From the NCBI RefSeq assembly GCF_002812125.1, contig NZ_NPDQ01000001.1, positions 124,001 through 188,000 of the forward strand: 64,000 nt of DNA, in the 5' to 3' direction. The position numbers were made by a program, and so were the translations under genes. Below are positions 37,032-46,348 of the stretch, in pieces; position 1 is the first letter of the stretch, and each line of letters starts with the position of its first letter. The notes under the pieces were generated by a model, which worked only from the letters and a program-made list of their open reading frames with translations, was not told where the DNA came from and made no database searches. The stretch comes from Leptospira brenneri. Its GTDB lineage: Bacteria > Spirochaetota > Leptospiria > Leptospirales > Leptospiraceae.

Positions 37032-38289
37032 TTGGTTTTGTTTCCTTCCAGATATGGTCCATGATAAATGCACAAGATAGATCGCCGGTCAGATTTACTG
37101 AAGTTCTACACATATCTAAAAAGCGGTCAACTCCAAAAAGGATGGTGATTCCTTCGATAGGAATCTGAAAGGTATATAAGATGGATGCCAAAATTACAAG
37201 CCCGACTCCTGGAGTTGCTGCTGTACCTATGGAAGCTGCCGTAACAGTACCAACTAACAAAAACAAGTCTAGTGATGAAAGTTCGACATGATACACTTGG
37301 CTCAGAAAAACTGTGGCAACAGCTTGGTACAATGCGGTTCCATCCATATTGATTGTAGCGCCTAGTGGAAGGACAAAATCGGCAACGGTTTCTTTTAGTT
37401 TTAACTTTTCCTTAGCAAGTTTTAAAGAATAAGGAAGAACAGAACTGGAACTTGAAGTAGAGAAACCAAGTAAGGGAATTTCACGAACTTGGTTCAGGAA
37501 ACGAATCGGATTTTTTCTTGTAAAAAATAAAATCAGAACTCCATAAAAGACCATTATACAAAAAAGTCCAAAAAGAACTGTTCCGATATAAGATAAGAGT
37601 CCTAAGAATAAAGAGAAACCAATTTGGACTATGGCATAACTCATCAGTCCTAAAACAGCTAAGGGTGCTAACTTCATCGCTGTGGCAACAACCCAAAGGC
37701 AAAAGCTTTCAAGCGAGTGGCAAAATGCCTTTAAAGCGGCTCCTGAATCACGAGAGGTTAAGAAAAAAATACCTAAAATCATTCCGAAAAAAACGACAGA
37801 TAACATTTGTTGTTTGGACCAAACATTTACTAAATTTTTAGGAATGATATCAGCGATAATTTCTGGAATGGTTTCTTTCTTTTCTGAAACTTTTGTGGGA
37901 TTCACATTTTGGTTTAATTCCAGAGTTTGGTTTTGAATGTGATTTCCTGGTTTGATAATCAGGGTGAGCGATATTCCAATACTGACAGAGATGACTGTTG
38001 TAAAAACAAAATAGAGAAGAGTTTTACTTCCCAAATCCCAAAGATCTTTTAAATTTCTTAAACTCGAAACTCCAAGCGCAATGGAGACTATGACTAGCGG
38101 AATCATAATCATTTGGAGTAAGTTTAGAAAAATATCGCCCGGAAGTTTCATCCATGCTAGATATGGATTTAAACTTAAAGACGATACAAATCCGGTTTCG
38201 GGATTTAAAAGTAATCCGAAAATCAAACCTAACAATAAAGAGATGAGGATCTGGATCCAAAAGGGTATTTTAGGAAAGAACATTCCCAA
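37018..38289 (-). CDS. Dicarboxylate/amino acid:cation symporter (DAACS family)
   Basis: The 423-residue membrane protein has about eight helices, the serine-rich re-entrant loop FSTSSSSVLPYSLKLAKEKL and the substrate/cation site LPLGATINMDGTALYQA. A second cluster is TAASIGTAATPGVGLVILA. These are diagnostic of GltP/GltPh/DctA transporters. Whether glutamate, aspartate or a dicarboxylate is moved cannot be read. It is the first gene of a seven-gene minus-strand run that continues with exported proteins. The MGMFFPKIPFWIQ start is the only ATG. Confidence 0.9.
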   Translation of the reverse strand: MGMFFPKIPFWIQILISLLLGLIFGLLLNPETGFVSSLSLNPYLAWMKLPGDIFLNLLQMIMIPLVIVSIALGVSSLRNLKDLWDLGSKTLLYFVFTTVISVSIGISLTLIIKPGNHIQNQTLELNQNVNPTKVSEKKETIPEIIADIIPKNLVNVWSKQQMLSVVFFGMILGIFFLTSRDSGAALKAFCHSLESFCLWVVATAMKLAPLAVLGLMSYAIVQIGFSLFLGLLSYIGTVLFGLFCIMVFYGVLILFFTRKNPIRFLNQVREIPLLGFSTSSSSSVLPYSLKLAKEKLKLKETVADFVLPLGATINMDGTALYQAVATVFLSQVYHVELSSLDLFLLVGTVTAASIGTAATPGVGLVILASILYTFQIPIEGITILFGVDRFLDMCRTSVNLTGDLSCAFIMDHIWKETKPNEKN

Positions 38290-38322
38290 AATTTACCTTT
38301 TTGAAATTCTCTGTAAATGAAT

Positions 38323-41166
38323 TTAAATGCTTATATAAGTTTGAAAGAGACGAATTCTGTGGAAAATTTTGGCACCGTTTTTGATTTTGCGAATTTCCAC
38401 AGTGTACTCATCTTTTGCGCGTTGGATTTCCTTCATTGTTTTGTGGAGGACTGCTTTTTTTTCAGGACGATTGTCCCATTTATAAGCTGCTTCTTGGCGC
38501 ATGAGTTTTTCTTCCAACTGGCGAATGGTCTTTTGATGAGAAAGTTCTACTTTGTATTCTTCTTTTTGAAAAATAGACAAAGTTTCTTTTCTTAAGATTT
38601 CTTTTTTGGTTTCTGCTTCTGATTCGACAATCGGAAAACAATGAATAAACGCTTCTTCTAATTTGGATAGGGCGAGTTCTTTTTCCGGAACATAAGTTTT
38701 TGCCTCTATCCATTCGTTTGGTTTTTCACCGAGGACTGCGGTTTTCTTTTTCTTTAAATCAAATTCAATAAAAAAGAGGTCTTTTCGTTTGAGAGAAAAG
38801 TCAAATTCCACTTGGAAAACAAAAAGGATTTTTTGGCCTAATTCATTTGAGATCAAATACTTCTTTTTACGACCAACATCACTTTGAGTGAGTAGTTCCG
38901 TTACTTTCTCTACAAAGGGGTGACCAAATGCCATAAACTCAAGTGAATCATTGGTTAAGGCAAGGTCGGAATCAAAAGTTGCCTTTTTGACTTTACCTTC
39001 AGAATTCTTATATTCGTATGATCCCTTGCTAACGGAAGTTAAAGTTCCTGGGAGATGTGACTGAAAAAACTTTGATCCTTGAGCCACAACTTCTTCTAGA
39101 TGGCTATTGTTCCATTCTCTTTCTTCTAAAGTATGATCATAATAATCTTTTAAATTGAAATCCAAAACTTTCGGAGTTACAAGTGCATTGAGTTTTTCGA
39201 ATCCTTTTTGAGCCACTTGGATGCGAAGGTCAAATTCTGTTTCCAATTCTTCTTTGGTTTTGGTGCCTGTTACAAATTTCATCAGACTTGAGTTGAAATC
39301 AAGTTCCTCTTCAATGGTTCCCAGAAGATCATCGGAGGCTCCGATCGATTCTTCAAAGAGACGAATTTTGTTTGTAAGCACTTCTAAAATTCTTTCCGCT
39401 ACTGTATCTTTGGAAGCAAAGTTAAAGATATAAACATTATCTTTTTGCCCAAAACGATGAATCCTTCCAATTCGTTGTTCAATTTTTAGCGGGCTCCAAG
39501 GTAAGTCATAATTAAAAAGTATATTTGCAAATTGTAAGTTACGGCCTTCGCCACCAGCTTCCGTACAAATTAAAATTTCGTAGTCTTCTTTGAATTTTTG
39601 AATGGCGACTTCTTTTTCATCCATACTTAAAGAACCGTGAAATGGTGAAACTTTGAAGTCAGGTTCTAGAACAGATTGTAGATGGTCTTGAGTGGTTCTA
39701 AATTGAGTGAAAATGATAAATTTTTTATGCCCTTCTTTTTTTAGGCGATAGAGGGTTTCTTTTAGTTTTTGGGTTTTTTTATCTTCTTTGATTTGTTTTC
39801 CCAAATGGATGAGACGATTTAGAGTAAACAGTTCTCGTTTGATCCTTTGGAAACTAGACATTTCTTCATCTTCTAATTCAGTGATGAAGTCTTCTACACC
39901 TTCCGTTTCATCCAAATCCCAATCATCGAGAGTGGTCTCATGTTCTTTCATGTAATGGAATTTAGATTCCAACATAAACTTTCTTTTTTGTAAGGCAGAA
40001 AGTAGAGCGATGACTGAAGAATCCAAAAGTTTTTGGAATACTACCATCACAAATCCAATGGCACGGTTTTTGGTTCCCATTGCCATATTGTATTCTCTTT
40101 TTACATAATCAGTGGTCTCGTCATAAAACGCACGTTCTATGGGTGAAAGATCAATGCGAACCGTTTTGGCAAAACGTTTGGTAAATCCACCTACTTCTAC
40201 TTTTCTACGTCGAAGAAGGACTTTGGAAATTTTTTCTTTTAGATCTCCTTTTTGACCAACCACGTAATCATTTACAAAGGTATGGTATGGTCCAAGGATA
40301 TTGGGATCGACCAAATGCATGAGATAAAAAAGTTCTTCTAGTTTTCCGCGAAAGGGAGTTGCTGTCAGAAGGAGGAGGCATTCTGTTTTTCGTGCAATCT
40401 TTTCTGCAAAAAGATAACCACGTGTGATTTTTGAATAATCACGACGAAGTCTATGGGCCTCATCAAAAACAACGATATCCCACTTAGTTCCAAGAATTTC
40501 CTCTGCATACCTTGGATTTTTAATAAAATCGATCGAAGTTATGATCTTATTAAAATTTCTCCAATGATCCGGTCCATTCGTTACAAAATTCCTTCTACGA
40601 ACAATTGCAAATTCTTCATTGAATTTGTTTTTCATCTCTTGTTGCCATTGGACTAAAAGTGGAGATGGTGCCACCACTAGAACTCGTTTGAGGCCGCGTC
40701 GGAACATTAATTCTTTTACGGCAAGACCTGCTTCGATCGTTTTTCCAAGACCTACTTCATCTGCTAAGATGAATCTTGGTTTCAAACTATTAGCAACAAT
40801 GAATGTGGATTCTATCTGGTGCGGAAGTAAACGAGTTCTAGAATTAGATAGAGAAGATAATTTATTAAAATTATAAGTGAGTTTGAGTTGGCTTGCCGCT
40901 AGGCTTAAGTCCATTGCTTTGGGAAACTCTTCCCAAACACGAAGTGATTCTGGGTATTGATTTAAAAACTGTAAGTTTTTGTTTGATTTATTAACAGTGC
41001 GAAAAAGTTCTTTGGATTCGAAAAACAACTCAACGGAGGTAGGTGTTTCTTTTGTAACTTTTGCTAGACCTAAACCTGGTTCATCGATGAGAAATCCATA
41101 TTCATTTGTTTGTTTTGGTTCAACAATCGTTTCAAAATCTAAACTTAATTGAGTAGGGATGTCCAT
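38323..41166 (-). CDS. SNF2-family helicase, RapA-like
   Basis: The 947-residue protein is a Swi2/Snf2 ATPase. It has an N-terminal beta-rich domain (about 1-90) like RapA. Next come motif [21 protein letters not shown], motif [29 protein letters not shown], and helicase C with [11 protein letters not shown] and motif [13 protein letters not shown]. The long C-terminal tail has coiled-coil-like Lys/Glu stretches. RapA recycles RNA polymerase; orthology is not certain. AAGGAG precedes ATG 41166, which overlaps the queE stop (TGATG), so translation is coupled. A longer frame to 41223 is not needed. Confidence 0.85.
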   Translation of the reverse strand: MDIPTQLSLDFETIVEPKQTNEYGFLIDEPGLGLAKVTKETPTSVELFFESKELFRTVNKSNKNLQFLNQYPESLRVWEEFPKAMDLSLAASQLKLTYNFNKLSSLSNSRTRLLPHQIESTFIVANSLKPRFILADEVGLGKTIEAGLAVKELMFRRGLKRVLVVAPSPLLVQWQQEMKNKFNEEFAIVRRRNFVTNGPDHWRNFNKIITSIDFIKNPRYAEEILGTKWDIVVFDEAHRLRRDYSKITRGYLFAEKIARKTECLLLLTATPFRGKLEELFYLMHLVDPNILGPYHTFVNDYVVGQKGDLKEKISKVLLRRRKVEVGGFTKRFAKTVRIDLSPIERAFYDETTDYVKREYNMAMGTKNRAIGFVMVVFQKLLDSSVIALLSALQKRKFMLESKFHYMKEHETTLDDWDLDETEGVEDFITELEDEEMSSFQRIKRELFTLNRLIHLGKQIKEDKKTQKLKETLYRLKKEGHKKFIIFTQFRTTQDHLQSVLEPDFKVSPFHGSLSMDEKEVAIQKFKEDYEILICTEAGGEGRNLQFANILFNYDLPWSPLKIEQRIGRIHRFGQKDNVYIFNFASKDTVAERILEVLTNKIRLFEESIGASDDLLGTIEEELDFNSSLMKFVTGTKTKEELETEFDLRIQVAQKGFEKLNALVTPKVLDFNLKDYYDHTLEEREWNNSHLEEVVAQGSKFFQSHLPGTLTSVSKGSYEYKNSEGKVKKATFDSDLALTNDSLEFMAFGHPFVEKVTELLTQSDVGRKKKYLISNELGQKILFVFQVEFDFSLKRKDLFFIEFDLKKKKTAVLGEKPNEWIEAKTYVPEKELALSKLEEAFIHCFPIVESEAETKKEILRKETLSIFQKEEYKVELSHQKTIRQLEEKLMRQEAAYKWDNRPEKKAVLHKTMKEIQRAKDEYTVEIRKIKNGAKIFHRIRLFQTYISI

Positions 41167-41876
41167 CAAACTCCTTTCTGATTTCCCCAAAGTACTTTGT
41201 GAATTTGAAGCGACAAACGACACTTAGGTGGGTTGTCTACTTTGATCCATTCAACTAGTTCTTTGGCATCCACTTCACCGTGGACTGGCGAATACAATAT
41301 ATTTGTCTGTATTTTTTGTTCGCGAACGACTTCGAGACTTCTTTCAAAGTCGATTCTATCTCGCACAACAAACTTGATTTCGTCAAGTGAATTATGTCTC
41401 TTTTCTAGAATCCGGAAATTTTCCTGATCCATCTTTTCTTCCATCCCCGAACCTGGTAATTTATAGTCCATAGTGAAGATAAAAAAAGGATCTTCAGTGA
41501 TTCGTTCACTTCCATTGGTTTCTACACGAGAGGCAGGGTAGGGAAGTTCTGTACTGATTCTATGATTGTAGATTTTGTTTGCTATGGCCAGAGATAAGTC
41601 GCGGTTTTTTCCTTCCAAAGGTTCCCCGCCAGTGAGTAGTACTTGGTAACCGTGATGAGGATCTAATTTTTCTAACTCTTTCCAGATAGAATCTAAACTT
41701 TTTTCTTCGCCTTGGTTTGGTCCCAAGGCATAAGCTGTGTCACACCATAATGCTCGTGTTTCTGTTCTGCCACAACGTAAGGAACAACCAGCAAATCGTA
41801 TGAAGACAGTAGGGATTCCTTGCGAAATTCCTTCCCCGGATATGGAAGAATAGACTTCATGAATTTTTCCAAACAT
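41166..41876 (-). CDS. queE: 7-carboxy-7-deazaguanine synthase QueE (unusual cysteine spacing)
   Basis: QueE is a radical SAM enzyme that turns 6-carboxytetrahydropterin into 7-carboxy-7-deazaguanine for queuosine or deazaguanine synthesis. The 236-residue protein has the QueE opening [15 protein letters not shown], the GG-E region [15 protein letters not shown] and [11 protein letters not shown]. The cluster-binding cysteines are C31, C35 and C45 ([11 protein letters not shown], then LWCDTAYAL). That spacing is C-x3-C-x9-C instead of the usual C-x3-C-x2-C, so 7 residues are inserted. The stop is fused to the helicase start. Confidence 0.85.
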   Translation of the reverse strand: MFGKIHEVYSSISGEGISQGIPTVFIRFAGCSLRCGRTETRALWCDTAYALGPNQGEEKSLDSIWKELEKLDPHHGYQVLLTGGEPLEGKNRDLSLAIANKIYNHRISTELPYPASRVETNGSERITEDPFFIFTMDYKLPGSGMEEKMDQENFRILEKRHNSLDEIKFVVRDRIDFERSLEVVREQKIQTNILYSPVHGEVDAKELVEWIKVDNPPKCRLSLQIHKVLWGNQKGV

Positions 41877-41954
41877 TGTGATGATTCCTTGTATGTCAGA
41901 TTCCTTTAAATTGTTCTTGCGAAAACATTAATTCAGAATTTGCTTTTTATGGTC

Positions 41955-43604
41955 ATGTTCGTAGATGCTAAATTGGAATATCCGTTAATCCAAGAAAAAG
42001 AAATACAAGAAAATCATCTTTTGCTTCGGTTTCGAACCCCTGCCAACCCTAAAATTGAGGAACGCAAACCCTTAGTGATTGGCCTTGTTATCGATAAAAG
42101 TTGGTCGATGAAGGGTGAAAAAATGGAATCGGTAATTGACGCTTCCTGTGCTCTTGTCAACTGGCTGACCAGACATGACGCTGTTGTTATTGTTGCTTAT
42201 TCGGCAGATGTCCAAATCATCCAGCCAGTGACTCACCTAACAGAAAAAATTTCTGTTACTGATAAAATTAGAAATATTCAAGTTGCCACTTCTACAAATT
42301 TAAGTGGTGGGTGGTTATCGGGTTTAAAAAGTCTTAACCAATGCAAAATCCCGAATGCTTATAAACGTGTTTTATTACTTACTGATGGAAATCCTACTTC
42401 AGGAATTAAAGATAAAGAAGCCCTTGTTAAAATCGCAGAAGATCATTTAGCTATGGGAATCTCTACCACAACCATTGGTGTTGGAAATGATTTTAATGAA
42501 GAGATATTAGTAGAAATTGCAAAAGCCGGTGGTGGAAATTTTCATTATATCGATAATCCAGAAAAAGCATCTGATATATTCTTTGATGAGTTTGGAGATA
42601 TAGGAGCTCTGTATGCACAGGCCATTGATGTGGAATTACAATTAGCTCCGGGAGTAAGATTCAAACAAGTGTTATCAGAAACTTCACATCAAGTAACAGA
42701 AGAATTTGATGAATTTTTAGGAGATTCTAAAACGATTTCGAGGCAGAAAGTTAATTTGCAGTTGGGTGATCTCAGGGCCGACGACATTCGTAATTTAGTA
42801 TTACGTTTAGAAATCGATGATCGAGTTTCTCAAACAGAATCTCCTTTTTGTGAAGTAAACTTGTCCTATTACAATTTATCTAAGCAGAATGCATTAGAAT
42901 GGGTAAAGGAATCTTTTCAATTTCCAAAAGGTAAAAACAGAGGCAAACAAGATCCAGACGTTTTAGTAGAGATTTTAGTAGCAAATGCAACGACTGGGAT
43001 TCGAGAAATTTCTGATTTGATCAAACGTGGGCATAGCGAAGATGCCAAAGCATTACTATTTGGCCTCATCCAAGATATTAAAAATAATTTACATTTTGCT
43101 CCCAATGCACTTGGTTCTGTTTTGGGTCGTTTACAAGTTCTGGAAACTAAAATCACAACGAAGTCAGATGATCTAAACAAACATCTTTTTATGAATTCGC
43201 AAATACTGATGAAAGGTCCAGAGAAGTTAGATTTAAAAGATGTTGTTCTTCATGATGAAATCTTTGAATACAGAACCATTGGTGATATCGATTTATATAA
43301 ATGTCCTGAAATCAAACTCCTAATAGAACAAAAACTATCAGAAGGTTATCGTTATATGATTTTTGATTTTATTGAGACATCGCATATTGATTCTTCTGCG
43401 ATTGGAATGGTGATTCAGATTGTGGGTTGGCTACGAAGACGGGGTGGTGAACTTGTGGTTGCCAACATTCATGATTCGGTGAAAAAGATTTTCGAAATTA
43501 CAAGGTTGTACAACCACATTCGCGTAGCTGAAAATGTCTCCTCTGCCAAAGAAATTTTACAGAGGATCATTTATGCAAACGAAGGAGATAAAAAAATTAG
43601 TTAA
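41955..43604 (+). CDS. VWA domain protein with a C-terminal STAS domain
   Basis: The protein has an N-terminal von Willebrand A domain. Its metal-ion site IDKSWSMKG (D-x-S-x-S) is near residue 40, with RVLLLTDGNPTSG and TTIGVGNDFNE. A beta-rich middle follows (about 220-330), then a C-terminal STAS domain with SHIDSSAIGMVIQIVGWLRR. The STAS serine in DSSA is the position phosphorylated in anti-anti-sigma factors. This points to partner switching coupled to a metal-dependent binding surface. Start codons at 41940 (TTG), 41949 and 41955 (ATG) are possible; I use MFVDAKLEYP. No anti-sigma kinase is adjacent. Confidence 0.78.
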   Translation: MFVDAKLEYPLIQEKEIQENHLLLRFRTPANPKIEERKPLVIGLVIDKSWSMKGEKMESVIDASCALVNWLTRHDAVVIVAYSADVQIIQPVTHLTEKISVTDKIRNIQVATSTNLSGGWLSGLKSLNQCKIPNAYKRVLLLTDGNPTSGIKDKEALVKIAEDHLAMGISTTTIGVGNDFNEEILVEIAKAGGGNFHYIDNPEKASDIFFDEFGDIGALYAQAIDVELQLAPGVRFKQVLSETSHQVTEEFDEFLGDSKTISRQKVNLQLGDLRADDIRNLVLRLEIDDRVSQTESPFCEVNLSYYNLSKQNALEWVKESFQFPKGKNRGKQDPDVLVEILVANATTGIREISDLIKRGHSEDAKALLFGLIQDIKNNLHFAPNALGSVLGRLQVLETKITTKSDDLNKHLFMNSQILMKGPEKLDLKDVVLHDEIFEYRTIGDIDLYKCPEIKLLIEQKLSEGYRYMIFDFIETSHIDSSAIGMVIQIVGWLRRRGGELVVANIHDSVKKIFEITRLYNHIRVAENVSSAKEILQRIIYANEGDKKIS

Positions 43605-43605
43605 T

Positions 43606-43827
43606 TTAAGCTAGCCATCGTTCTGCTTCTTCGATCGCTTCCTTTAAATCACTTACCAGAGCAGGTGCAATAGCGATCCCTTTCTGAGTGGGTTTTAATT
43701 CTCCGTTGGGGTCAGTGTACCAAACTCTAATATTAAAAAAAGTTTGGCCTTTGTATTCGGAAATCTCAACGCGGATGACTTCTCCCCTACCTTTGTCAAT
43801 ATCTCGAATGATTCCTGTTTTTGCCAT
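43606..43827 (-). CDS. PC4/p15-type single-strand DNA-binding protein
   Basis: The 73-residue protein matches the transcriptional coactivator p15 (PC4) fold: [39 protein letters not shown] and the C-terminal helix [17 protein letters not shown]. Bacterial homologues bind single-stranded DNA or act on transcription. It starts 1 base after the FNR stop, so it is the second gene of an FNR-PC4 operon, and ends 1 base from the convergent VWA-STAS gene. Confidence 0.82.
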   Translation of the reverse strand: MAKTGIIRDIDKGRGEVIRVEISEYKGQTFFNIRVWYTDPNGELKPTQKGIAIAPALVSDLKEAIEEAERWLA

Positions 43828-43828
43828 T

Positions 43829-44752
43829 TTAGTACGTCTCTACAAAAAGTTGTTCTTTTTCTTCCAGGTGTTTTTTGAATTCATCATACGAAAGATCAGT
43901 TCCGCAAGCAGACATGATTTCTTGTATCACTCCTTTTTCCATTCCTTTCGGACCGCCACAAATATAAAACTTACCATTTCCATTGACAGCATTTTTAATG
44001 GCTTCGGCATTTTCTTTTGCTCGGTGAGAAATATACATTTTTCCACCATCAAAGGAATTTTTTTCCTCTCGGCTAATCGCCGTTATGAAATGAAAATTGG
44101 AATGACTTTTTGCCATATCTTCAAAATAATCACGGAGGACAATTTCGTCAGAATAGGGAGCTCCATAAATCAACCAAACATTTCCTTGGAAGGAAACTAG
44201 TTTCTGAACCAGAAGTTCTTCGACCATTCCGAAAAAAGGACTAATCCCAGTTCCGGTAGCAAAAAAGAAAATATCACCTGAAAAATCAGTTTGGGGTAGA
44301 AGGAATTTTTTTCCCGCAGGACCTGTCATGGTCACTGTATCCCCAGGTTTCAAATCACAAAGATAATTGGAACAAACTCCCTTATGGACAAGATTTCCGT
44401 TTTCATCGTAAACATTATCCCTTTTGACAACAAACTCAATATTGTCTTTGGTTTGACCAAAACTAAACGACGGTGAGGCGATGGAATACAAACGGATGGT
44501 GTAAGAAGGATCGGCCGAACCTTTGGCTTGTTTTTCTGGATCCACACCCGGAGGGATGATCCCTGCACTTTGCCCGATCATATATGGGTAGGTGTTGTGA
44601 TCGACCGCTATGGTGATTCGATGAACGGCAGAATCCCCTTCCTTTGCAGGACGTTTTCCCTTTCCTGGTTCGGGAGTCAAACGGGTGTTCGCTAGAACTT
44701 GGGCTAAAATAGGATTGGATTTTTTAAACAGATTGATCTGAGGGGTAAGCAA
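43829..44752 (-). CDS. Ferredoxin-NADP+ reductase, plant-type
   Basis: FNR moves electrons between ferredoxin (or flavodoxin) and NADP(H). The 307-residue protein has the FAD-binding [17 protein letters not shown] and [22 protein letters not shown], the NADP-binding [19 protein letters not shown] and [15 protein letters not shown], and a C-terminal Tyr (FVETY) that stacks on FAD. This form resembles plastid rather than typical bacterial FNR; a plastidic-type FNR is known in Leptospira. The start is TTG 44752 with GAGGA 6 bases upstream. PC4-like gene follows at 1 base. Confidence 0.92.
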   Translation of the reverse strand: MLTPQINLFKKSNPILAQVLANTRLTPEPGKGKRPAKEGDSAVHRITIAVDHNTYPYMIGQSAGIIPPGVDPEKQAKGSADPSYTIRLYSIASPSFSFGQTKDNIEFVVKRDNVYDENGNLVHKGVCSNYLCDLKPGDTVTMTGPAGKKFLLPQTDFSGDIFFFATGTGISPFFGMVEELLVQKLVSFQGNVWLIYGAPYSDEIVLRDYFEDMAKSHSNFHFITAISREEKNSFDGGKMYISHRAKENAEAIKNAVNGNGKFYICGGPKGMEKGVIQEIMSACGTDLSYDEFKKHLEEKEQLFVETY

Positions 44753-44858
44753 GGTCGTCCTCGTAACAGGTGGTTTTTGGTCAAGTTTGGCATTCCGATC
44801 CTTCGGGAAAAGGAGAAGTTAGAGTTTTCATTTTTCCTCCTCGGAATTATGTCTCTTC

Positions 44859-44886
44859 TTGACTCATTTTTTGGATTTTTTAAACT
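44859..44886 (+). promoter_or_regulatory. Possible promoter for the 44941 gene
   Basis: TTGACT (44859-44864), 16 bases, then TAAACT (44881-44886) lies about 55 bases before ATG 44941. The rest of the 44753-44940 gap shows no other structure I could name. Confidence 0.4.
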
Positions 44887-44940
44887 TTAGTCATTCCGGC
44901 CCCCTCGCCGATCCTAAAGACAACCGGGAAAACAAATTGC

Positions 44941-45162
44941 ATGAGATCGATTGAAGCACAAGAAAAGAAACCATCCTCATTTCCAAATACCGTCCTTCAT
45001 CAAAAATTGGAATCATTCACAAATTCAATGATCCAATCTCTACAAACCAAAACAAAAGAGGAAAAATCCTGGGTCGTTCTCTCTATGTCAGGGGAAATCT
45101 TAGCCCATGGACACAAACTTCCGCAAATCGATCGTAATTCCGATTCCTTATTTTCTGTTTAA
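44941..45162 (+). CDS. Small hypothetical protein
   Basis: The 73-residue product (MRSIEAQEKKPSSFPNTVL...) is polar and has no signal peptide or known domain that I recognise. The segment SWVVLSMSGEILAHGHKLP resembles the first strands of a Roadblock/profilin-like sensor fold, but this is weak. A candidate promoter precedes it, and the DUF3015 gene follows 14 bases later in the same direction. The distinct codon composition (few TTT/AAA runs) is like its neighbours, so I consider it probably real. Confidence 0.5.
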   Translation: MRSIEAQEKKPSSFPNTVLHQKLESFTNSMIQSLQTKTKEEKSWVVLSMSGEILAHGHKLPQIDRNSDSLFSV

Positions 45163-45176
45163 TTAGAGAGGTTTTT

Positions 45177-45704
45177 ATGTCTAGAGTCGGTATTCGTTTT
45201 TTTATCAAAGTCCAACTAGCACTTGTTAGCATAATTTTACTTACAAGTCATAACCAAGTTTCTGCAGAACCATATGGAATGGCTGGTTGTGGGCTTGGAT
45301 CGATGGTGCCTGCTTGGAAAAATGACATTGGCCAAGTTGTTGCTGCGACTACGAACGGTAGTTTGTCCTCTCAGACTTTTGGGATTACCTCAGGAACATC
45401 AAATTGTACTACAGATGGAATTGTTCGTGCTGACCGAGTACAAGAAGTTTTTGTGACTTATAATGAAGAACCATTAGAATTAGAGACTACACAAGGGACG
45501 GGCGAAAGAATTCGGACCATTGCTTCTCTCTTAGGTTGTCCGACACATGGAATAGAACTTGGAAAACTGATGAAAGAAAAACATTCTTATATTTTTGAGA
45601 AGTCAAAAGAGGGAGATTCGACTACAAGATCCCAACTCATTCTTTCTAGACTCAAATCTAAAATCGCAGAAGATCCAACTTTAAAACAAGCTTGTTTGTA
45701 TTAG
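45177..45704 (+). CDS. Exported DUF3015-family protein
   Basis: The 175-residue protein has a signal peptide (ending near NQVSAEPYG) and the DUF3015 pattern. Landmarks are YGMAGCGLGSMVPAWKND, QVVAATTNGSLSSQTFGITS, GTSNCTTDGIV and FVTYNEEPLELETTQGTGER. Function is unknown; homologues are periplasmic. AGAGAGG precedes the ATG. Its 3' end overlaps the convergent HExxH protein gene by 4 bases. Confidence 0.82.
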   Translation: MSRVGIRFFIKVQLALVSIILLTSHNQVSAEPYGMAGCGLGSMVPAWKNDIGQVVAATTNGSLSSQTFGITSGTSNCTTDGIVRADRVQEVFVTYNEEPLELETTQGTGERIRTIASLLGCPTHGIELGKLMKEKHSYIFEKSKEGDSTTRSQLILSRLKSKIAEDPTLKQACLY

Positions 45705-46348
45705 TCGCGAATGACTCGCGAAATTTCTGAATTGTAACGGTGTGCTGCTTCCGTTTGGTTTAGATATCCATAGGCACCTAATTCAAATAAAAAAGCAGCC
45801 GTGACTCCATAACCACCATCAATAACAGAATCACATCCCTTTTTGCCTGCAGGATGAATTTTCCAATCTCGTGGATTTAGAAATTGGAAATTTTCCGGGC
45901 AAACCACATGGCCGAAATTTTTACCGTCTGCATGTCTTGCTTCGTGTAATAAAACAAGCACCCGGTCCAATCGATTCAAACTAAAAAATGCGCGTCCAAG
46001 CAAAACATCCCCATCGTCATGGTACATCGCTATATAATCACCAGTAGATCCGTAAGAATATTTTTTGATTCGCGATTGGATCCAACGTGATAACTTTTTT
46101 CCCGAAAACCCAAACTTGAAGATAGATTCAAATTGTGTAAGTTTGTTATACGTGGGTTTATCGATTTTGATTCGTTTGGGTTCTATAGATTCTAAGTAAG
46201 AAAAAGATTCTTTGAGAACTTTGGATTGTTTTGCATTTAACTTGGATTCATCGGCGTACAAAACGACACCTGAGAGTGAATAAAGAACAAAAACAATGAA
46301 TGCTGTTTTATAAACACTAAGTTCAAAAAGTGGCTTGGAGTCCACCAT
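45701..46348 (-). CDS. Secreted protein with an HExxH zinc motif
   Basis: The 215-residue protein has an N-terminal signal or anchor ([21 protein letters not shown]) and a zinc-peptidase-like helix [24 protein letters not shown] is the HExxH motif, with another histidine (GHVVCPENF) shortly after that could be the third ligand. Two cysteines (in VVCPE and KKGCDSV) may form a disulfide. It is the last gene of the haem-uptake operon and overlaps the TonB receptor gene by 26 bases. Proteolysis of a haem carrier is only a guess; substrate is unknown. Confidence 0.7.
   Translation of the reverse strand: MVDSKPLFELSVYKTAFIVFVLYSLSGVVLYADESKLNAKQSKVLKESFSYLESIEPKRIKIDKPTYNKLTQFESIFKFGFSGKKLSRWIQSRIKKYSYGSTGDYIAMYHDDGDVLLGRAFFSLNRLDRVLVLLHEARHADGKNFGHVVCPENFQFLNPRDWKIHPAGKKGCDSVIDGGYGVTAAFLFELGAYGYLNQTEAAHRYNSEISRVIRD

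Noticed and set aside
43688..44200. 170-residue plus-strand ORF
   Set aside because: It is antisense to the PC4 and ferredoxin reductase genes, both of which have clear family motifs and continuous frames.
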